Part shown: positions 1 through 9,821 of the stretch, piece after piece
Position numbering within the stretch: the first letter of the stretch is position 1
How the letters are laid out: each line of letters starts with the position of its first letter
DNA from: Adhaeribacter arboris
GTDB taxonomy: Bacteria; Bacteroidota; Bacteroidia; Cytophagales; Hymenobacteraceae
Direction: 5' to 3'
Length of the DNA stretch: 64,000 nucleotides
NCBI RefSeq assembly: GCF_003023845.1
Contig: NZ_PYFT01000001.1
Span: 5,022,001 to 5,086,000, forward strand
Notes under the pieces: model-generated
What the model was told of the DNA's origin: nothing
The model's database searches: none
What the model saw: the letters and a program-made list of their open reading frames with translations, nothing else
Position numbers and translations under genes: made by a program

Positions 1-2691
1 CGAATTTAAGCGGTAGTTCAACCGGTTGGTATAAGCAATAATATATTGATCGGTCGGTAAAAAAACTTTTATGTACGTGCGGTACTGGGCATCCGGCGTT
101 TGGGCTTCGTAGTAATCGTTTAAATCGCGCGGATTGCCGCCGGGCATTAAATAATGAGTACCCTGCCCAGGTACCGTTTGGATAAACTCATATTCGCGTT
201 TTACTTCCCGACCAGTTGCTACGGTATAGCTTAACTCCGAACGCAGGTGCCGCTGCAATAAATCGCCATTCCAATTAATACTGGATAAAACAGTGGCTTT
301 ATTTAAACTATCTACGCTGTTTACTTCTCGGTAAGTAAGCTGGGCTTGAATGTCCTGGGTGCCTCCTACCCGGGTTTGCAGATAACCATTGTAGGTTTGA
401 GCGGTTTCGGGCTGGCTTAACTCGCCTTGCCGAGGCCGGCGATCCTGCCGGTAACCATAACTTAAACCGTAGCGGGTGGTGGCACTATCTTTACTGCGTA
501 CAAAAAATAGGTGCTCATCAAAGTAAATAGCCGAACTAGCCAGCGAATCCGGATTTAAAACGGAATCTTCCCGGTTTTTATCAAAACGATAGGTATAACC
601 CGGTACAATTTTTTTGGTGGGATAAGTTATTTCCGCTAAGCCACGTACCCAGGCCGATTTAATTTTATTTAACCGGGTACTACTCAGAGTAAAAAGATTG
701 CCTTTTAAGGATAAGCCTTTAAACGTTTGCACCACATCTACATAATGCTGTACCCCATCTACTTCGTGGGGGCGGTAACGGCGGCTGATACGGTAATTAA
801 TAGCGTGGGTATTATCTTTTACTACTCCCACCGAAAAGTTTACAATATTATCGCTCTGGCGGGATTCGGCCGTAACTCCGTTGCTCCAGTCGCGGTCAAA
901 TTCAATGTCGCGGTAACGATCAATGGGAACAAAGTTGCGGTCGGTAAATTCGTAATTAAACGTACTTTGTAATTTATATTTCCCTAAAATGGGCAAGGAT
1001 TTTTCCCGAACCGTGTAGCCAACCTTAATAGCTTTACCATTATCATCCTGAGAGCCTTTTTCCGAAAAGCGATTTACGTCGTATTTTGAGGCGGCTGCTT
1101 CTAAGTAAATACTGGTTTCTTTATTTGCCTGGTAGGCTGCCCCCACTGTAGCCATTTGCTTTCGGATAGGGGTAGGTAAAATTCGTACCGGTAAATACCT
1201 ACCTTGGGGTCGCCCGTCCACGGGAGCTACCCATTTAAAGGACCGGCCGTTTACCGAAGTAGTTATGGGTACGTAATCGCCCTTTCCCTGACCCACATCG
1301 GTAAAGCGCAGCGAATAATAAGCTGATAAAGTAGAATCTTCGGTGTACACGTAAATCTGCTTGGCCAGGCCATTCACCAGGGCCGTAGAGTCTTTGTATA
1401 AGACTTGCTGCGGATCGTAAGGAATTATTTCTACGCCCGGAGTATACGCCAATTGCAAGCTATCGCCTATCTCGCGCAATAATTGTTTGTCGCTCGGCTT
1501 TAAATCCAGGTTCAGTAAATTATTGGGGTTGTCCGATTCGTTGTAAATATTGGCGTGGATACTTACTTTTTTAAATTCCTGGTAATGACTGGCTTGGTAA
1601 ATGGCGCGGTTGTAGTTCCGGTCGGAGTATTCAAAATCAACGCGGATGCGGGAAGTGCGAATAATAACGTTACGGGTGGTAAACGTGATTTCGGCCTGGT
1701 TATAATCGATCACGTAATCGTAGTTGAAGCCCCGGGTAAGGAGTTTCCCATCCAAGTAAACTCTTTCCGAATTTGCCAGCACAATAATGTATTTTTCCGA
1801 TGCCGGTCCCGTTAACCGGTAAGGACCTTGCACATTTTCGATGGGCCTGATTTGAATAGAAGAAAATTTACCTTTTGCCACCGAGGCTACCGCCGAAGTA
1901 CTGGCTTTTTGGTTTGGTTTAGGAGAATAATTTACTTCAAAAGCCGCGCCCTGTACGTTTTTATAATACCGTAAAAAGTAATCGGGTTTGTTGCGCAATA
2001 CAATATCGCCAGCTGTTACATTCCAGAGCCGATGTTGCAGGGTAATAAAAATACGGTCAAATTCCTGCAGTTGCTGCGTGTTGCCCTGGGGCTGAAAAGG
2101 TACATTTTGGTCAGAGATAGAAGCCGTTATGCCAATCTCTTCGGATAATTTTCCTTCTAACTGTAAATTTAGAGCCGAGTTAACAAATACATTCTGAGTA
2201 TTTCCGAAAGAAATGCCGCGGGTAATAGCTCCGTTTTTACTTAAACCCGGCGTGCGGAATAATTCTTCTTTTTTAATGGCAATTTCTTCGGTGTAGATTT
2301 TGGTACCCGGTAAGTAAACCGAATCAGTAGCGGTTATTTTCCGGCGGTACCGGGCCATGGCCAGGTTAAACGGCAACACCCGGTAACACACCAATACCGA
2401 GTCGCGGGTGGTATTTTTTCTGGCCGCAATTCCACCTAAACTATCTAACCGGATAGCAGGCACCGGCGGGCGGATTACCTGAAATTGATTTAGCGAGGGA
2501 TTGTATAAAAACTTGAGCGTATCGGATGCAGGGCCTTGCAGCGTAATAGAACCGGGCAAAATAGTAAGTGAATCCAGTTGAACAGGCGCATCGGAAAGAT
2601 TTACCCATTTACACCGTTGATTGGAATATTGGGCCTGGGCCGACCAGGAAAGAATTACCCATAAAACTCCCGCCAACCACCATTTAATCAT
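1..2691 (-). CDS. Large outer-membrane-type beta protein, C-terminus outside window
   Basis: The reading frame is open for 897 codons and runs off the left edge, so the C-terminus is missing. The ATG at 2691 overlaps the last codons of the upstream kinase by 8 bp, which implies translational coupling. It opens with a short signal peptide (MIKWWLAGVLW, ending near SWSAQAQ). The rest is rich in alternating polar and aromatic residues typical of outer-membrane barrels. Segments such as GISFGNTQNVFVNSALNLQ and the YLDGKLLTRGFNYDY region resemble parts of SprA-type or other very large Bacteroidota outer-membrane proteins. The function is unknown. I do not call it SprA, because the family assignment is from memory only. 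Confidence 0.75.
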   Translation of the reverse strand, partial: MIKWWLAGVLWVILSWSAQAQYSNQRCKWVNLSDAPVQLDSLTILPGSITLQGPASDTLKFLYNPSLNQFQVIRPPVPAIRLDSLGGIAARKNTTRDSVLVCYRVLPFNLAMARYRRKITATDSVYLPGTKIYTEEIAIKKEELFRTPGLSKNGAITRGISFGNTQNVFVNSALNLQLEGKLSEEIGITASISDQNVPFQPQGNTQQLQEFDRIFITLQHRLWNVTAGDIVLRNKPDYFLRYYKNVQGAAFEVNYSPKPNQKASTSAVASVAKGKFSSIQIRPIENVQGPYRLTGPASEKYIIVLANSERVYLDGKLLTRGFNYDYVIDYNQAEITFTTRNVIIRTSRIRVDFEYSDRNYNRAIYQASHYQEFKKVSIHANIYNESDNPNNLLNLDLKPSDKQLLREIGDSLQLAYTPGVEIIPYDPQQVLYKDSTALVNGLAKQIYVYTEDSTLSAYYSLRFTDVGQGKGDYVPITTSVNGRSFKWVAPVDGRPQGRYLPVRILPTPIRKQMATVGAAYQANKETSIYLEAAASKYDVNRFSEKGSQDDNGKAIKVGYTVREKSLPILGKYKLQSTFNYEFTDRNFVPIDRYRDIEFDRDWSNGVTAESRQSDNIVNFSVGVVKDNTHAINYRISRRYRPHEVDGVQHYVDVVQTFKGLSLKGNLFTLSSTRLNKIKSAWVRGLAEITYPTKKIVPGYTYRFDKNREDSVLNPDSLASSAIYFDEHLFFVRSKDSATTRYGLSYGYRQDRRPRQGELSQPETAQTYNGYLQTRVGGTQDIQAQLTYREVNSVDSLNKATVLSSINWNGDLLQRHLRSELSYTVATGREVKREYEFIQTVPGQGTHYLMPGGNPRDLNDYYEAQTPDAQYRTYIKVFLPTDQYIIAYTNRLNYRLNS

Positions 2692-5600
2692 CTGCCACCG
2701 CCGGTAATTGAATAAAGAAGGTGGTACCCTCATCTTCGGTAGTATGGAACCATATCCGGCCGCCAGCACTTTCAATGCCCCGCTTCGCCACAGCTAAGCC
2801 AATTCCCGACCCGGAGAATTTAGTGCTGAAATTCGGGATAAATACTTTGTGCGTAATATCAGCCGGAATACCAGTGCCGTTATCCTGCACCGAAATAAGC
2901 ACTTTGTCGGGTGAGGTTTTCTGCAATGAAACCAAAATGCAAGGTGTGCGGCCCGCCGGAATGGCTTGTAAAGCATTAATAAATAAGTTATTAAAAGTTC
3001 GCACCATCAGGCTTTCGTCGGCCAATACATGGTAGTCGCCCGCCGGAATATGAATTTGAATGCGATTGTTCGCGTCTTGGTGCAACTCCGCACATTGCTG
3101 TAAAATACCCGCAATATTTATTTTTTCGGGTTTTAAATCCGGGAGGGTAGTAAAACTGGAAAAAGAAGTGGCAATATCACTCAAGGTATTGATTTGGGTA
3201 ATTAAAGTACCGGAAATTTTACTGATTAAGGCTTCGGTATTTTCCCGCTTTTCGGCAATAGCTTTCTGCAAGTACTGCAAGGAGAGCTTCATGGGCGTTA
3301 GCGGATTTTTAATTTCGTGCGCTACTTGCCGGGCCATTTCGCGCCAGGCGGCTTCTTTCTCCCGGGTAGCCAGTTCTTTTTTACTTTCTTCCAGCTTCAG
3401 CAGCATATTGTTGTATTCACTTACCAGCAGGCCAATCTCATCCGCCGAATGATAATCTAACTTTTCGTTCTGGCCGGTCAGCGTCGTTTGTTTCAACTTC
3501 TGCGTAACTAACTTTAAAGGCACCGTTAATGCGCGCGAGGCTATGTAAGTAAGTACCATAAATACAATGAACATAGAAGTGAAAATGTTCATTATAGTGG
3601 TAAAAAGCTCGATTAGCTTGGAATCAAGCTCTTTTTCTGAATCGAAAAATGGCAACCCAATAAAAGCTTTCACGACATCTTTGTGCCCATCGGCGTAAAG
3701 CGGCAAATACAAAGCATTAAAACGGATATTACCGGCTTGTTCCTGTAATAAAACTTTACGGGCCTGGGCTTCCTCAATGCTCACAAAGGCTTCCGGATTA
3801 ATGTAGCGCGACAAAAGTCCGGCATCAAAAATCAAAGGCTGGCTGGAGTACAGTAGTTTACCCTGATTATCATATAAATTAATATCCGTTTCGGATAAGT
3901 CGGCGAGTTGCCGAACCTGATCGCCTAATCGCTCTTGATTGTTGCGGTCGCCTTTTCTGGTAATGGTATTTAAGAAGTTCTCCTGAATCAGTTTACCGCG
4001 TTTATTATACGTGTCTTCTAAATCGCGGCGGTAAGAACCCGTAACTAAACTGGCAGTAGCAATACTTATTAATACCAGCGGAATGAGGATGCCAAAATTA
4101 AGGTATAACTGAATTTTAGTACTGAAATTGGTGCTGAATTCCCGAATGTAACGAGCCCGCATGAGTAAAAACAGCAGCATGTACAGCAGCAAACAAAGGG
4201 TATGCACCAGAAATAAGGCCGAAAAGTTAGAGGCCACATCGCGCAACGAATAATGCGCCGTTGTTACCACCAGTATTTTACCGTCTTTCGTCGGGAAACC
4301 TAAATGATGGTAACCATTTACCTGCAAACCATTGCCTTTTAATTCCGGATTGTCGAGGATGGCCGGCGAAAAGAACCGGGTATAGTTATAATCGCCTTCG
4401 TTGTAAGTGAGTCGTTTATTTTGATAAAAGGCATAACTAAAATCCCGGTTATATAAGGGCTGAAAGAATTTTTGATCGACTAATAACTCCGGAATAACGC
4501 TGTAAGGCGTTAACTTTTTTAAATTAAGCTCCAGCACAATGGTAGCCAGCGTTTTATGCACGGTTCGCAGCCGGATGAACTGAATGTATTTACGCGAATT
4601 CTGTTCTTCTTCTTCTTTTATGAGAAATAATCCTTCGTGTTCCGTAGGAACCGCCTTCTCCAGAAAATATTTAACATAAAGTGGCAAAGTAATATTATCA
4701 TCTTCTTCGTCTATTTCTAAGCCTTTAGTATCCAGGGTTAAGCCGTTCGCATCAAATAGCCGGACGTTTACTTCGTACTTATCAAAATAATCGCGTAAAT
4801 AATACCGCTCTATTTTTTGCTTCACAAAGTCAACGTTTACGAACGGGTCTAAAATAAATTTATTCCGGATGGAAGGATCGGCCTGTACTTTCAGGGATAT
4901 GTCGTTTAATAAATACTCGCCTTGGATATCATTGTCCAGTAAAATACCCGAAGCAAACTTTTGTTTATTTACCAGCAGCAAATTTTGATAATGCACGTAC
5001 ATGGCCAGGCTGCCCGCTACGGAACTCATGCCAATAATCCAGAAAATAAATAAATAGGTTTGGTACGGATTAGCCGTGATGTTCCGGCGAAAGCGAACGT
5101 AAATAACGGCCACAAAAAACAGGAGACTCAAACCAAATAAAATAACATCGGCTTTGTTGCTGAAAGCTCCCAGAATAACCCCAATTCCCCCGGAGCCAGT
5201 TAACAGGTAATACCAGTAAGGAGCCGTATTATCGGGTTGAACCGCATGAAAAATTTGGGTGAGCAAATGCACAAAGATAAAAAAGATAGCCGTGTGCAGA
5301 ATAAAAGCCGTATAGAGCAAAAATTTATAAAAAGAAAAATCCAGGCTTTGCGATACATCCAGGACTAGTAAGGAGTTCGTGAAGGAATCCAGGTAAAATT
5401 CATAAAGCCCGTGGAGCATAATGTAAAAAGCTACTCCACAACCCACTTTAACTAAAACCCGACCCGTCCGGGTTAGTTTTCTAAGGTAGCTGGTTATTTG
5501 CAGATGCCGGAAAATATAGGCTATGTTAAAAGTAAGCACCGCCAATAACACGGCGTTCAAGAGCAAATCCCCAATGGACGGCGACCAAAAGGAAGCCGCG

Positions 5601-6406
5601 TATAGTTTAGGATTGAAAACTTCCAATTCTAACACTGAAAATGGGAAGTTAAAATATAGCAGTACCAGCCTTAAAATAAATAAAGGTACTATGAGAATGG
5701 TTAAGCCTTTTAAATAACTTCCCCGGCGTAAGTACGACCGACTAACAAATACTAAGCAGTACACCAAAAAACCAATTCCCAGCGTAATAACGGCTATGGC
5801 CGCCTGGCTACTCTTGCGAACATCCGTTTCCACTAATTGCTGTAAGGAGAACAAATAAGTGCCCTCTGAGGTGCGTAATTTGGGAAAGGCGGAGTTAGGA
5901 TCTATAATTATCCGGGCTTGCATGCTCCCAAAAATAGCTTCGTTTAAGCCTGATTGCAGATACGTGTTATTGATGCCAAAACTAACTTCGAGCGGAATAT
6001 ATAGCAGAATAGTAAAATTCTGGTAGTTCTCCTTATTGACCAGGTATTTTCCGTGCTTAGATTCTACTACACTAAACTCATCTTTTATAGCCGCATTATC
6101 AAAATCAGTAACCGTGGTATGATCCGACCAGAAAATAAGCTGATCTCCTTTCATAATAAAACACGGATATTGTGTTTTACCAAGTAACTTGGAGAATAGA
6201 ACCGTGTCTTCCCGCAAATAAGTTTTGGCTACAATTACATCTTGCTCAGCAGCATTTATGGCTTTAGTAATGTTGTCTGCAACAAAAGAAATGTTTTTAT
6301 CCGTCGAAGACTGCGAAAAATAAGTATACAGGTTAAGCAAGGCGGCAGCAGCAAAACAAAGTACCGCGGCAATTAAATGAATATATGGGAAAGATCGGGA
6401 TTTCAA
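2684..6406 (-). CDS. NtrY-like membrane sensor histidine kinase
   Basis: A 1240-residue membrane kinase. The first half has an N-terminal membrane segment, an extracytoplasmic part and a run of hydrophobic helices (about residues 210-480), followed by a second large sensor region. A HAMP-like segment lies near 945-1000. The HisKA box is REMARQVAHEIKNPLTPM with the phosphoacceptor His near 1030. The ATPase N box (NNLFINALQAI) and the G boxes (VQDNGTGIP, GSGIGLAVAKRG) are intact. It is longer than typical NtrY, with extra helices before the HAMP. No response regulator adjoins it. The overlapping downstream gene encodes a large outer-membrane-type protein, so the pair may be linked to envelope function. 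That last point is inference. Confidence 0.92.
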   Translation of the reverse strand: MKSRSFPYIHLIAAVLCFAAAALLNLYTYFSQSSTDKNISFVADNITKAINAAEQDVIVAKTYLREDTVLFSKLLGKTQYPCFIMKGDQLIFWSDHTTVTDFDNAAIKDEFSVVESKHGKYLVNKENYQNFTILLYIPLEVSFGINNTYLQSGLNEAIFGSMQARIIIDPNSAFPKLRTSEGTYLFSLQQLVETDVRKSSQAAIAVITLGIGFLVYCLVFVSRSYLRRGSYLKGLTILIVPLFILRLVLLYFNFPFSVLELEVFNPKLYAASFWSPSIGDLLLNAVLLAVLTFNIAYIFRHLQITSYLRKLTRTGRVLVKVGCGVAFYIMLHGLYEFYLDSFTNSLLVLDVSQSLDFSFYKFLLYTAFILHTAIFFIFVHLLTQIFHAVQPDNTAPYWYYLLTGSGGIGVILGAFSNKADVILFGLSLLFFVAVIYVRFRRNITANPYQTYLFIFWIIGMSSVAGSLAMYVHYQNLLLVNKQKFASGILLDNDIQGEYLLNDISLKVQADPSIRNKFILDPFVNVDFVKQKIERYYLRDYFDKYEVNVRLFDANGLTLDTKGLEIDEEDDNITLPLYVKYFLEKAVPTEHEGLFLIKEEEEQNSRKYIQFIRLRTVHKTLATIVLELNLKKLTPYSVIPELLVDQKFFQPLYNRDFSYAFYQNKRLTYNEGDYNYTRFFSPAILDNPELKGNGLQVNGYHHLGFPTKDGKILVVTTAHYSLRDVASNFSALFLVHTLCLLLYMLLFLLMRARYIREFSTNFSTKIQLYLNFGILIPLVLISIATASLVTGSYRRDLEDTYNKRGKLIQENFLNTITRKGDRNNQERLGDQVRQLADLSETDINLYDNQGKLLYSSQPLIFDAGLLSRYINPEAFVSIEEAQARKVLLQEQAGNIRFNALYLPLYADGHKDVVKAFIGLPFFDSEKELDSKLIELFTTIMNIFTSMFIVFMVLTYIASRALTVPLKLVTQKLKQTTLTGQNEKLDYHSADEIGLLVSEYNNMLLKLEESKKELATREKEAAWREMARQVAHEIKNPLTPMKLSLQYLQKAIAEKRENTEALISKISGTLITQINTLSDIATSFSSFTTLPDLKPEKINIAGILQQCAELHQDANNRIQIHIPAGDYHVLADESLMVRTFNNLFINALQAIPAGRTPCILVSLQKTSPDKVLISVQDNGTGIPADITHKVFIPNFSTKFSGSGIGLAVAKRGIESAGGRIWFHTTEDEGTTFFIQLPAVADD

Positions 6407-6663
6407 TTTTTAAAGGAATGGTTACGCAAATTTATTCAAAAATTGTGCTAAGTCCCACATAATTTAAAAGTAATCCGGGCGCAGTAATGTTGTAACTCAA
6501 ATTGTCAGAAGTAGTAATAAATAGATTTTGTTATTGCATCTTACTCGTGCTCCATTAACTGAAAATAGCGGTTTGTTACCTTTGAAATATGCTAATTTAC
6601 AACAAATTATGACTATGAACTATTGTCTGACGACTATGGACTAAACACTAGATTCATTATCCT

Positions 6664-7161
6664 ATGAGTACGCTTATAACTCCCCTGCAAGAAAAAGATT
6701 GGCCCGTTGTGGCAGCTATTTACCGGGAAGGAATATTAACCGGCCATGCTACCTTCCAGAAAGAGATTCCTGACTGGCTGGATTGGAATAAAGCGCACGT
6801 GCCCGCTTGCCGCTTTGTGGCTAAAATTAATGATGGAATTGTAGGCTGGGCCGCTCTGGCTCCAATTTCGGTGCGCGAGGTGTACCGCGGGGTAGCCGAG
6901 GTAAGTATTTACATTAAACAAAATAATCGGGGCCAACGCCTCGGCGAAAACTTGTTAAAACATTTAGTAACCGCCAGTGAACTGGCAGGTTTCTGGACCC
7001 TGCAAGCAGTTATTTTCCCCGAGAATGTGGCTAGTATAAAAATTCACGAAAAGGCTGGTTTTAGAATTGTGGGCCGACGGGAGAAAATCGGGAAAATGGA
7101 TACTAGCTGGCGCGATACCTTACTCCTGGAAAGGCGCAGTGTAATCGTTGGTGTAGATTAA
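6664..7161 (+). CDS. GNAT N-acetyltransferase of the PAT/Bar (ArsN1-like) family
   Basis: 165 residues, the usual size for phosphinothricin-type acetyltransferases. It shows the family's segments: the early AIYREGILTGHATF, the acetyl-CoA loop NNRGQRLGENLLKHL, and the C-terminal ENVASIKIHEKAGFRIVGRR and WRDTLLLERRS. The family acetylates the amino group of glutamate analogues such as phosphinothricin, methionine sulfoximine or arsinothricin. The gene converges on the arsenic operon (165 bp to the phosphoesterase stop), so an ArsN1 role is plausible. Generic amino-acid N-acetylation cannot be excluded. The upstream 257 bp shows an ACTATGAAC/ACTATGGAC-like low-complexity stretch just before the ATG. 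Confidence 0.85.
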   Translation: MSTLITPLQEKDWPVVAAIYREGILTGHATFQKEIPDWLDWNKAHVPACRFVAKINDGIVGWAALAPISVREVYRGVAEVSIYIKQNNRGQRLGENLLKHLVTASELAGFWTLQAVIFPENVASIKIHEKAGFRIVGRREKIGKMDTSWRDTLLLERRSVIVGVD

Positions 7162-7326
7162 CAACCTTTATGAGGAATGATTTGCCCGATTATTTTGCTT
7201 ACGAATTACTTTTATTGAGACCAAAAAGCTTTTATTTCTACTTTTAGAAGGCGAAAGTCGGGCTTAGCTTTAACTGGCTAAAAAGAAATCCAGGTACTTT
7301 TACAAAATACTAAAAGGTGTGTTTAT

Positions 7327-8106
7327 CTACGCAGTTCGTAACATGCCGGCAAATTCATTCGGTAATGGGCTGTTTTCGATGGCTGCAGCCGCTTTTTCTA
7401 CATCGTAGGCAATCCGCACAAATTGCACTTGAATACTTTCCGGATTAGTTAATGTACTCTCAGGGGTTAATTCCAAGATAACATAGCAGCTCCGCGAGTC
7501 GCTGTCTTTGGGTTTGCCCACCGAACCAATATTAACAGCGTGCCGGTAACGGGTTTGTCCTTCGTGTTCATAAGGCAGTACCCGGTGGTAAGGTTTGTGC
7601 GTATGACCGAAAAACAGTAAATCTGCTTGGGCTTCTTCCATCATCCGCAGAAAGCTTTTTTCCGGCCGGTCTTCAAACAAGTATTCATTAGTTTTCCGCG
7701 GGCTGCCGTGGACTAGTAGCATTTCTATTTTATTGGCTTCATCCGAGTTATCCATAAAGGTTACCCGCAGATGCCGGGGCAGCATCCGCAGGTAATTCTG
7801 GGTTTCTTCCGTTACTACTAAATTGGTATAATCAATGGACTGTTGACCTAAAGTTTGTTCCGTATCTGTCTTGTAGGCGCAACCACAGTTCGGGCTACTT
7901 AATCCTACTCCTTCATCGTAATTGCCGGCAATGGTAGGAATTTTTCTTTTCCGGATTTCGGTTACTACTTCGTTGGGCCAGGTGGCATAACCTACCAGGT
8001 CGCCTAAGCAATAAATAGCATCTAAATTCTGCTTATCCATATCGGCAAAAACTGCTTCTAAAGCGGGTAAATTGGCATGGATATCACTAAAAAGAGCTAT
8101 TCTCAT
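7327..8106 (-). CDS. Calcineurin-like metallophosphoesterase in ars operon
   Basis: 259 residues with the metal-ligand motifs of the YfcE/MJ0936-type family: SDIH (D8, H10), CLGDLVG (D36), GNYDE (61-65), LLVHGSP and FFGHTHKP, then NIGSVGKPKD. The usual GNHD is GNYD here. A CGC pair follows at 74-76, which could bind a thiophilic metal. It is the last gene of the arsenic operon, 25 bp after arsM, so it is probably co-transcribed. The substrate is unknown. Association with arsenic is by position only. Confidence 0.87.
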   Translation of the reverse strand: MRIALFSDIHANLPALEAVFADMDKQNLDAIYCLGDLVGYATWPNEVVTEIRKRKIPTIAGNYDEGVGLSSPNCGCAYKTDTEQTLGQQSIDYTNLVVTEETQNYLRMLPRHLRVTFMDNSDEANKIEMLLVHGSPRKTNEYLFEDRPEKSFLRMMEEAQADLLFFGHTHKPYHRVLPYEHEGQTRYRHAVNIGSVGKPKDSDSRSCYVILELTPESTLTNPESIQVQFVRIAYDVEKAAAAIENSPLPNEFAGMLRTA

Positions 8107-8131
8107 GTTTTACTAGTTTCTGAGAGAAAGA

Positions 8132-8974
8132 TTAGCAGCAGCCGGAACTGGGAGAGCAGCAAGTAGAATCGGGTTTTTCGGCGTATACGGTAATACTGTA
8201 AATACCGGTTCCGCTGGCTTTGTAGGTTTTTAATTCAGCATCAGAAAGGTAATTAGAGAGTAAATCATCCGGTAGAGTAATAAGCCGTTTCTTCTGGACT
8301 TGCACATTTTCAAAACCTGTTTCTTTAATCAGGCGCAAATAGTCCTCCTGTTGGATAGCTCCGGAAACACAGCCGGCATACATTTCCGCCGCTTTTTGTA
8401 AACCGACGGGTAACTCGCCTTTCAATACCACATCCGAAATACTGAAATGGCCCTTTGGCTTTAACACTCTATAGGTTTCTTTAAAAGCTTGCTCTTTGTT
8501 GGGTACTAAGTTTAATACGCAATTGCTCACCACTACATCTACCCGGTTGGCAGCCAGGGGCAAATCTTCAATTTCACCTAACCGAAACTCTACGTTGGTA
8601 AATCCTAATTTTTGCGCGTTGGCTTTTGCTTTTTGAATCATGGCTTCGGTCATATCTACGCCAATAACTTTACCGGATTCACCTACAACAGACCGGGCCA
8701 CAAAGCAATCGTTACCCGCGCCGGAACCCAAGTCCAATACGGTATCGCCTGCTTTCATGCGCGCGTACTCGGTAGGTAATCCGCAGCCCAGGCCTAAATC
8801 AGCGTCTGTTTGGTAACCAGCAAGCTTTGAATAATCTTCGGCCATAAGGGTGATATCCGTAGCGCAACCACCAGTAGCTCCGCAGCAGGAAGTTTCGTTT
8901 TGCTCTTTGCTTTGTAAAGCGATTTCGCTGTACTTTTCTTTTACAATTTGTTTAAGTTCTTCGGCGGTTGGCAT
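8132..8974 (-). CDS. arsM: Arsenite S-adenosylmethionine methyltransferase ArsM
   Basis: 280 residues from the ATG at 8974, where the family's usual N-terminus (MPTAEELKQIVKEKY) begins. An upstream ATG at 9025 would only add a non-conserved tail. The SAM-binding motif is VLDLGSGAGND (about 79-89). Cysteines lie where ArsM binds As(III): the CCGATGGC segment near 30-37, GLGCG at C64, the Cys in SNCVLNLV and the Cys in YAGCVSG. The C-terminus is Cys-rich (CCSPSSGCC), as in many bacterial ArsM. The enzyme methylates trivalent arsenic to mono-, di- and trimethyl species in the cytoplasm. It lies 54 bp after arsN2. Confidence 0.95.
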   Translation of the reverse strand: MPTAEELKQIVKEKYSEIALQSKEQNETSCCGATGGCATDITLMAEDYSKLAGYQTDADLGLGCGLPTEYARMKAGDTVLDLGSGAGNDCFVARSVVGESGKVIGVDMTEAMIQKAKANAQKLGFTNVEFRLGEIEDLPLAANRVDVVVSNCVLNLVPNKEQAFKETYRVLKPKGHFSISDVVLKGELPVGLQKAAEMYAGCVSGAIQQEDYLRLIKETGFENVQVQKKRLITLPDDLLSNYLSDAELKTYKASGTGIYSITVYAEKPDSTCCSPSSGCC

Positions 8975-9028
8975 AATATTAATTTTTATCGGTTTATAGT
9001 AATATTGCGATGAATAAAAAGCCAATTT

Positions 9029-9466
9029 TTAATCTATTTTCTGATACATAATGGTAGCAGACGAAGGACACACGGAGCTAAACTGGGCGGTACCTTGAAT
9101 AGTTGCCGGTACCCTGGAACGTTCGACGGGAGTAAAACCTAATTTAGTAAAGAAGACTGCTGCCGTATTCGTGATCAGAAAAACTTCTTTCACATTCTTT
9201 TCCTTCGCTAAGTGTAATGCCGCCGCATAAAGAGCGTTTCCCAAGCCTTTACCTTCAAAGTCGGCCGAAACGGCTAAAGACCTAAGCAAAGCAATGGCAT
9301 CATATATTTCCAATCCGCAGGTGCCCATTAGCGAATCCGCATTTTTGATAACGACAAAATTTTCCAGAGTTGGCGGTAAATCAATAGTTGGCAGATTACA
9401 GGAACTCAACAAATGCACGATGGCGGCTCGGTCGGTAGTGCGTGCTCGTTCTACTAGGGCTTTCAT
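9029..9466 (-). CDS. arsN2: GNAT-family acetyltransferase, ArsN2 type
   Basis: 145 residues starting MKALVERARTTDRAAIVHLL, 7 bp after the arsR stop. A longer in-frame start at 9571 would overlap arsR by about 100 bp and adds no conserved sequence, so I reject it. The N-terminal half has the ArsN2-like LLSSCNLPTIDL segment. The acetyl-CoA loop is VSADFEGKGLGNALYAAAL, and the C-terminal NTAAVFFTKLGFTPVERS is typical of small GNATs. ArsN2 proteins are regularly found in ars operons, but their substrate is not firmly established. The position between arsR and arsM supports the assignment. Confidence 0.88.
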   Translation of the reverse strand: MKALVERARTTDRAAIVHLLSSCNLPTIDLPPTLENFVVIKNADSLMGTCGLEIYDAIALLRSLAVSADFEGKGLGNALYAAALHLAKEKNVKEVFLITNTAAVFFTKLGFTPVERSRVPATIQGTAQFSSVCPSSATIMYQKID

Positions 9467-9473
9467 GGGTGAA

Positions 9474-9803
9474 TTAACAGCAGTTTTTAGTAGCAATAGG
9501 TAAGGTAAACAAATTAAGGAGGATATCTTTCGCCTGTTCCCACACCGGCTCGTTGATACAATAGCAGACACTGGTTCCTTCTATTTCGCCTTTAATTAAA
9601 CCTACGGCTTTTAATTCTTTTAAGTGCTGCGAAATAGTGGCTTGCGCTAAGGGTAGTTCTTCCACCAGGTTGCTGCAAATACAAGTCTGTTGCTTTAACA
9701 AATACTGCAAAATAGCTACCCGGGCCGGATGCGCAATGGCTTTGGCGTAAGCAGCCAGTTGATTTTGCGTATCGGTAAAGTTTTGGGTTTTCGTCACTCC
9801 CAT
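9474..9803 (-). CDS. arsR: ArsR-family arsenite-responsive repressor
   Basis: 109 residues with an ArsR/SmtB winged helix: a start like KAIAHPARVAILQYL, recognition helix LAQATISQHLKELKAVGLI, and wing EGTSVCYCIN. The metal site is TCICSNLVEEL (C41, C43), matching the CxC of the ELCVCDL motif that binds As(III)/Sb(III). The C-terminus ends in CC, which could add a third ligand. It is first in an operon with arsN2, arsM and a phosphoesterase. A perfect palindrome 19 bp upstream of its ATG is the likely operator, so it probably represses itself and the operon until arsenite binds. Confidence 0.95.
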   Translation of the reverse strand: MGVTKTQNFTDTQNQLAAYAKAIAHPARVAILQYLLKQQTCICSNLVEELPLAQATISQHLKELKAVGLIKGEIEGTSVCYCINEPVWEQAKDILLNLFTLPIATKNCC

Positions 9804-9821
9804 ATTGATTTCTTACGTTAT

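Noticed and set aside
9467-9571. Longer N-terminus for the ArsN2-like protein
   Set aside because: It overlaps the end of arsR in another frame and is not conserved in composition. The Met at 9466, 7 bp after the arsR stop, fits better.
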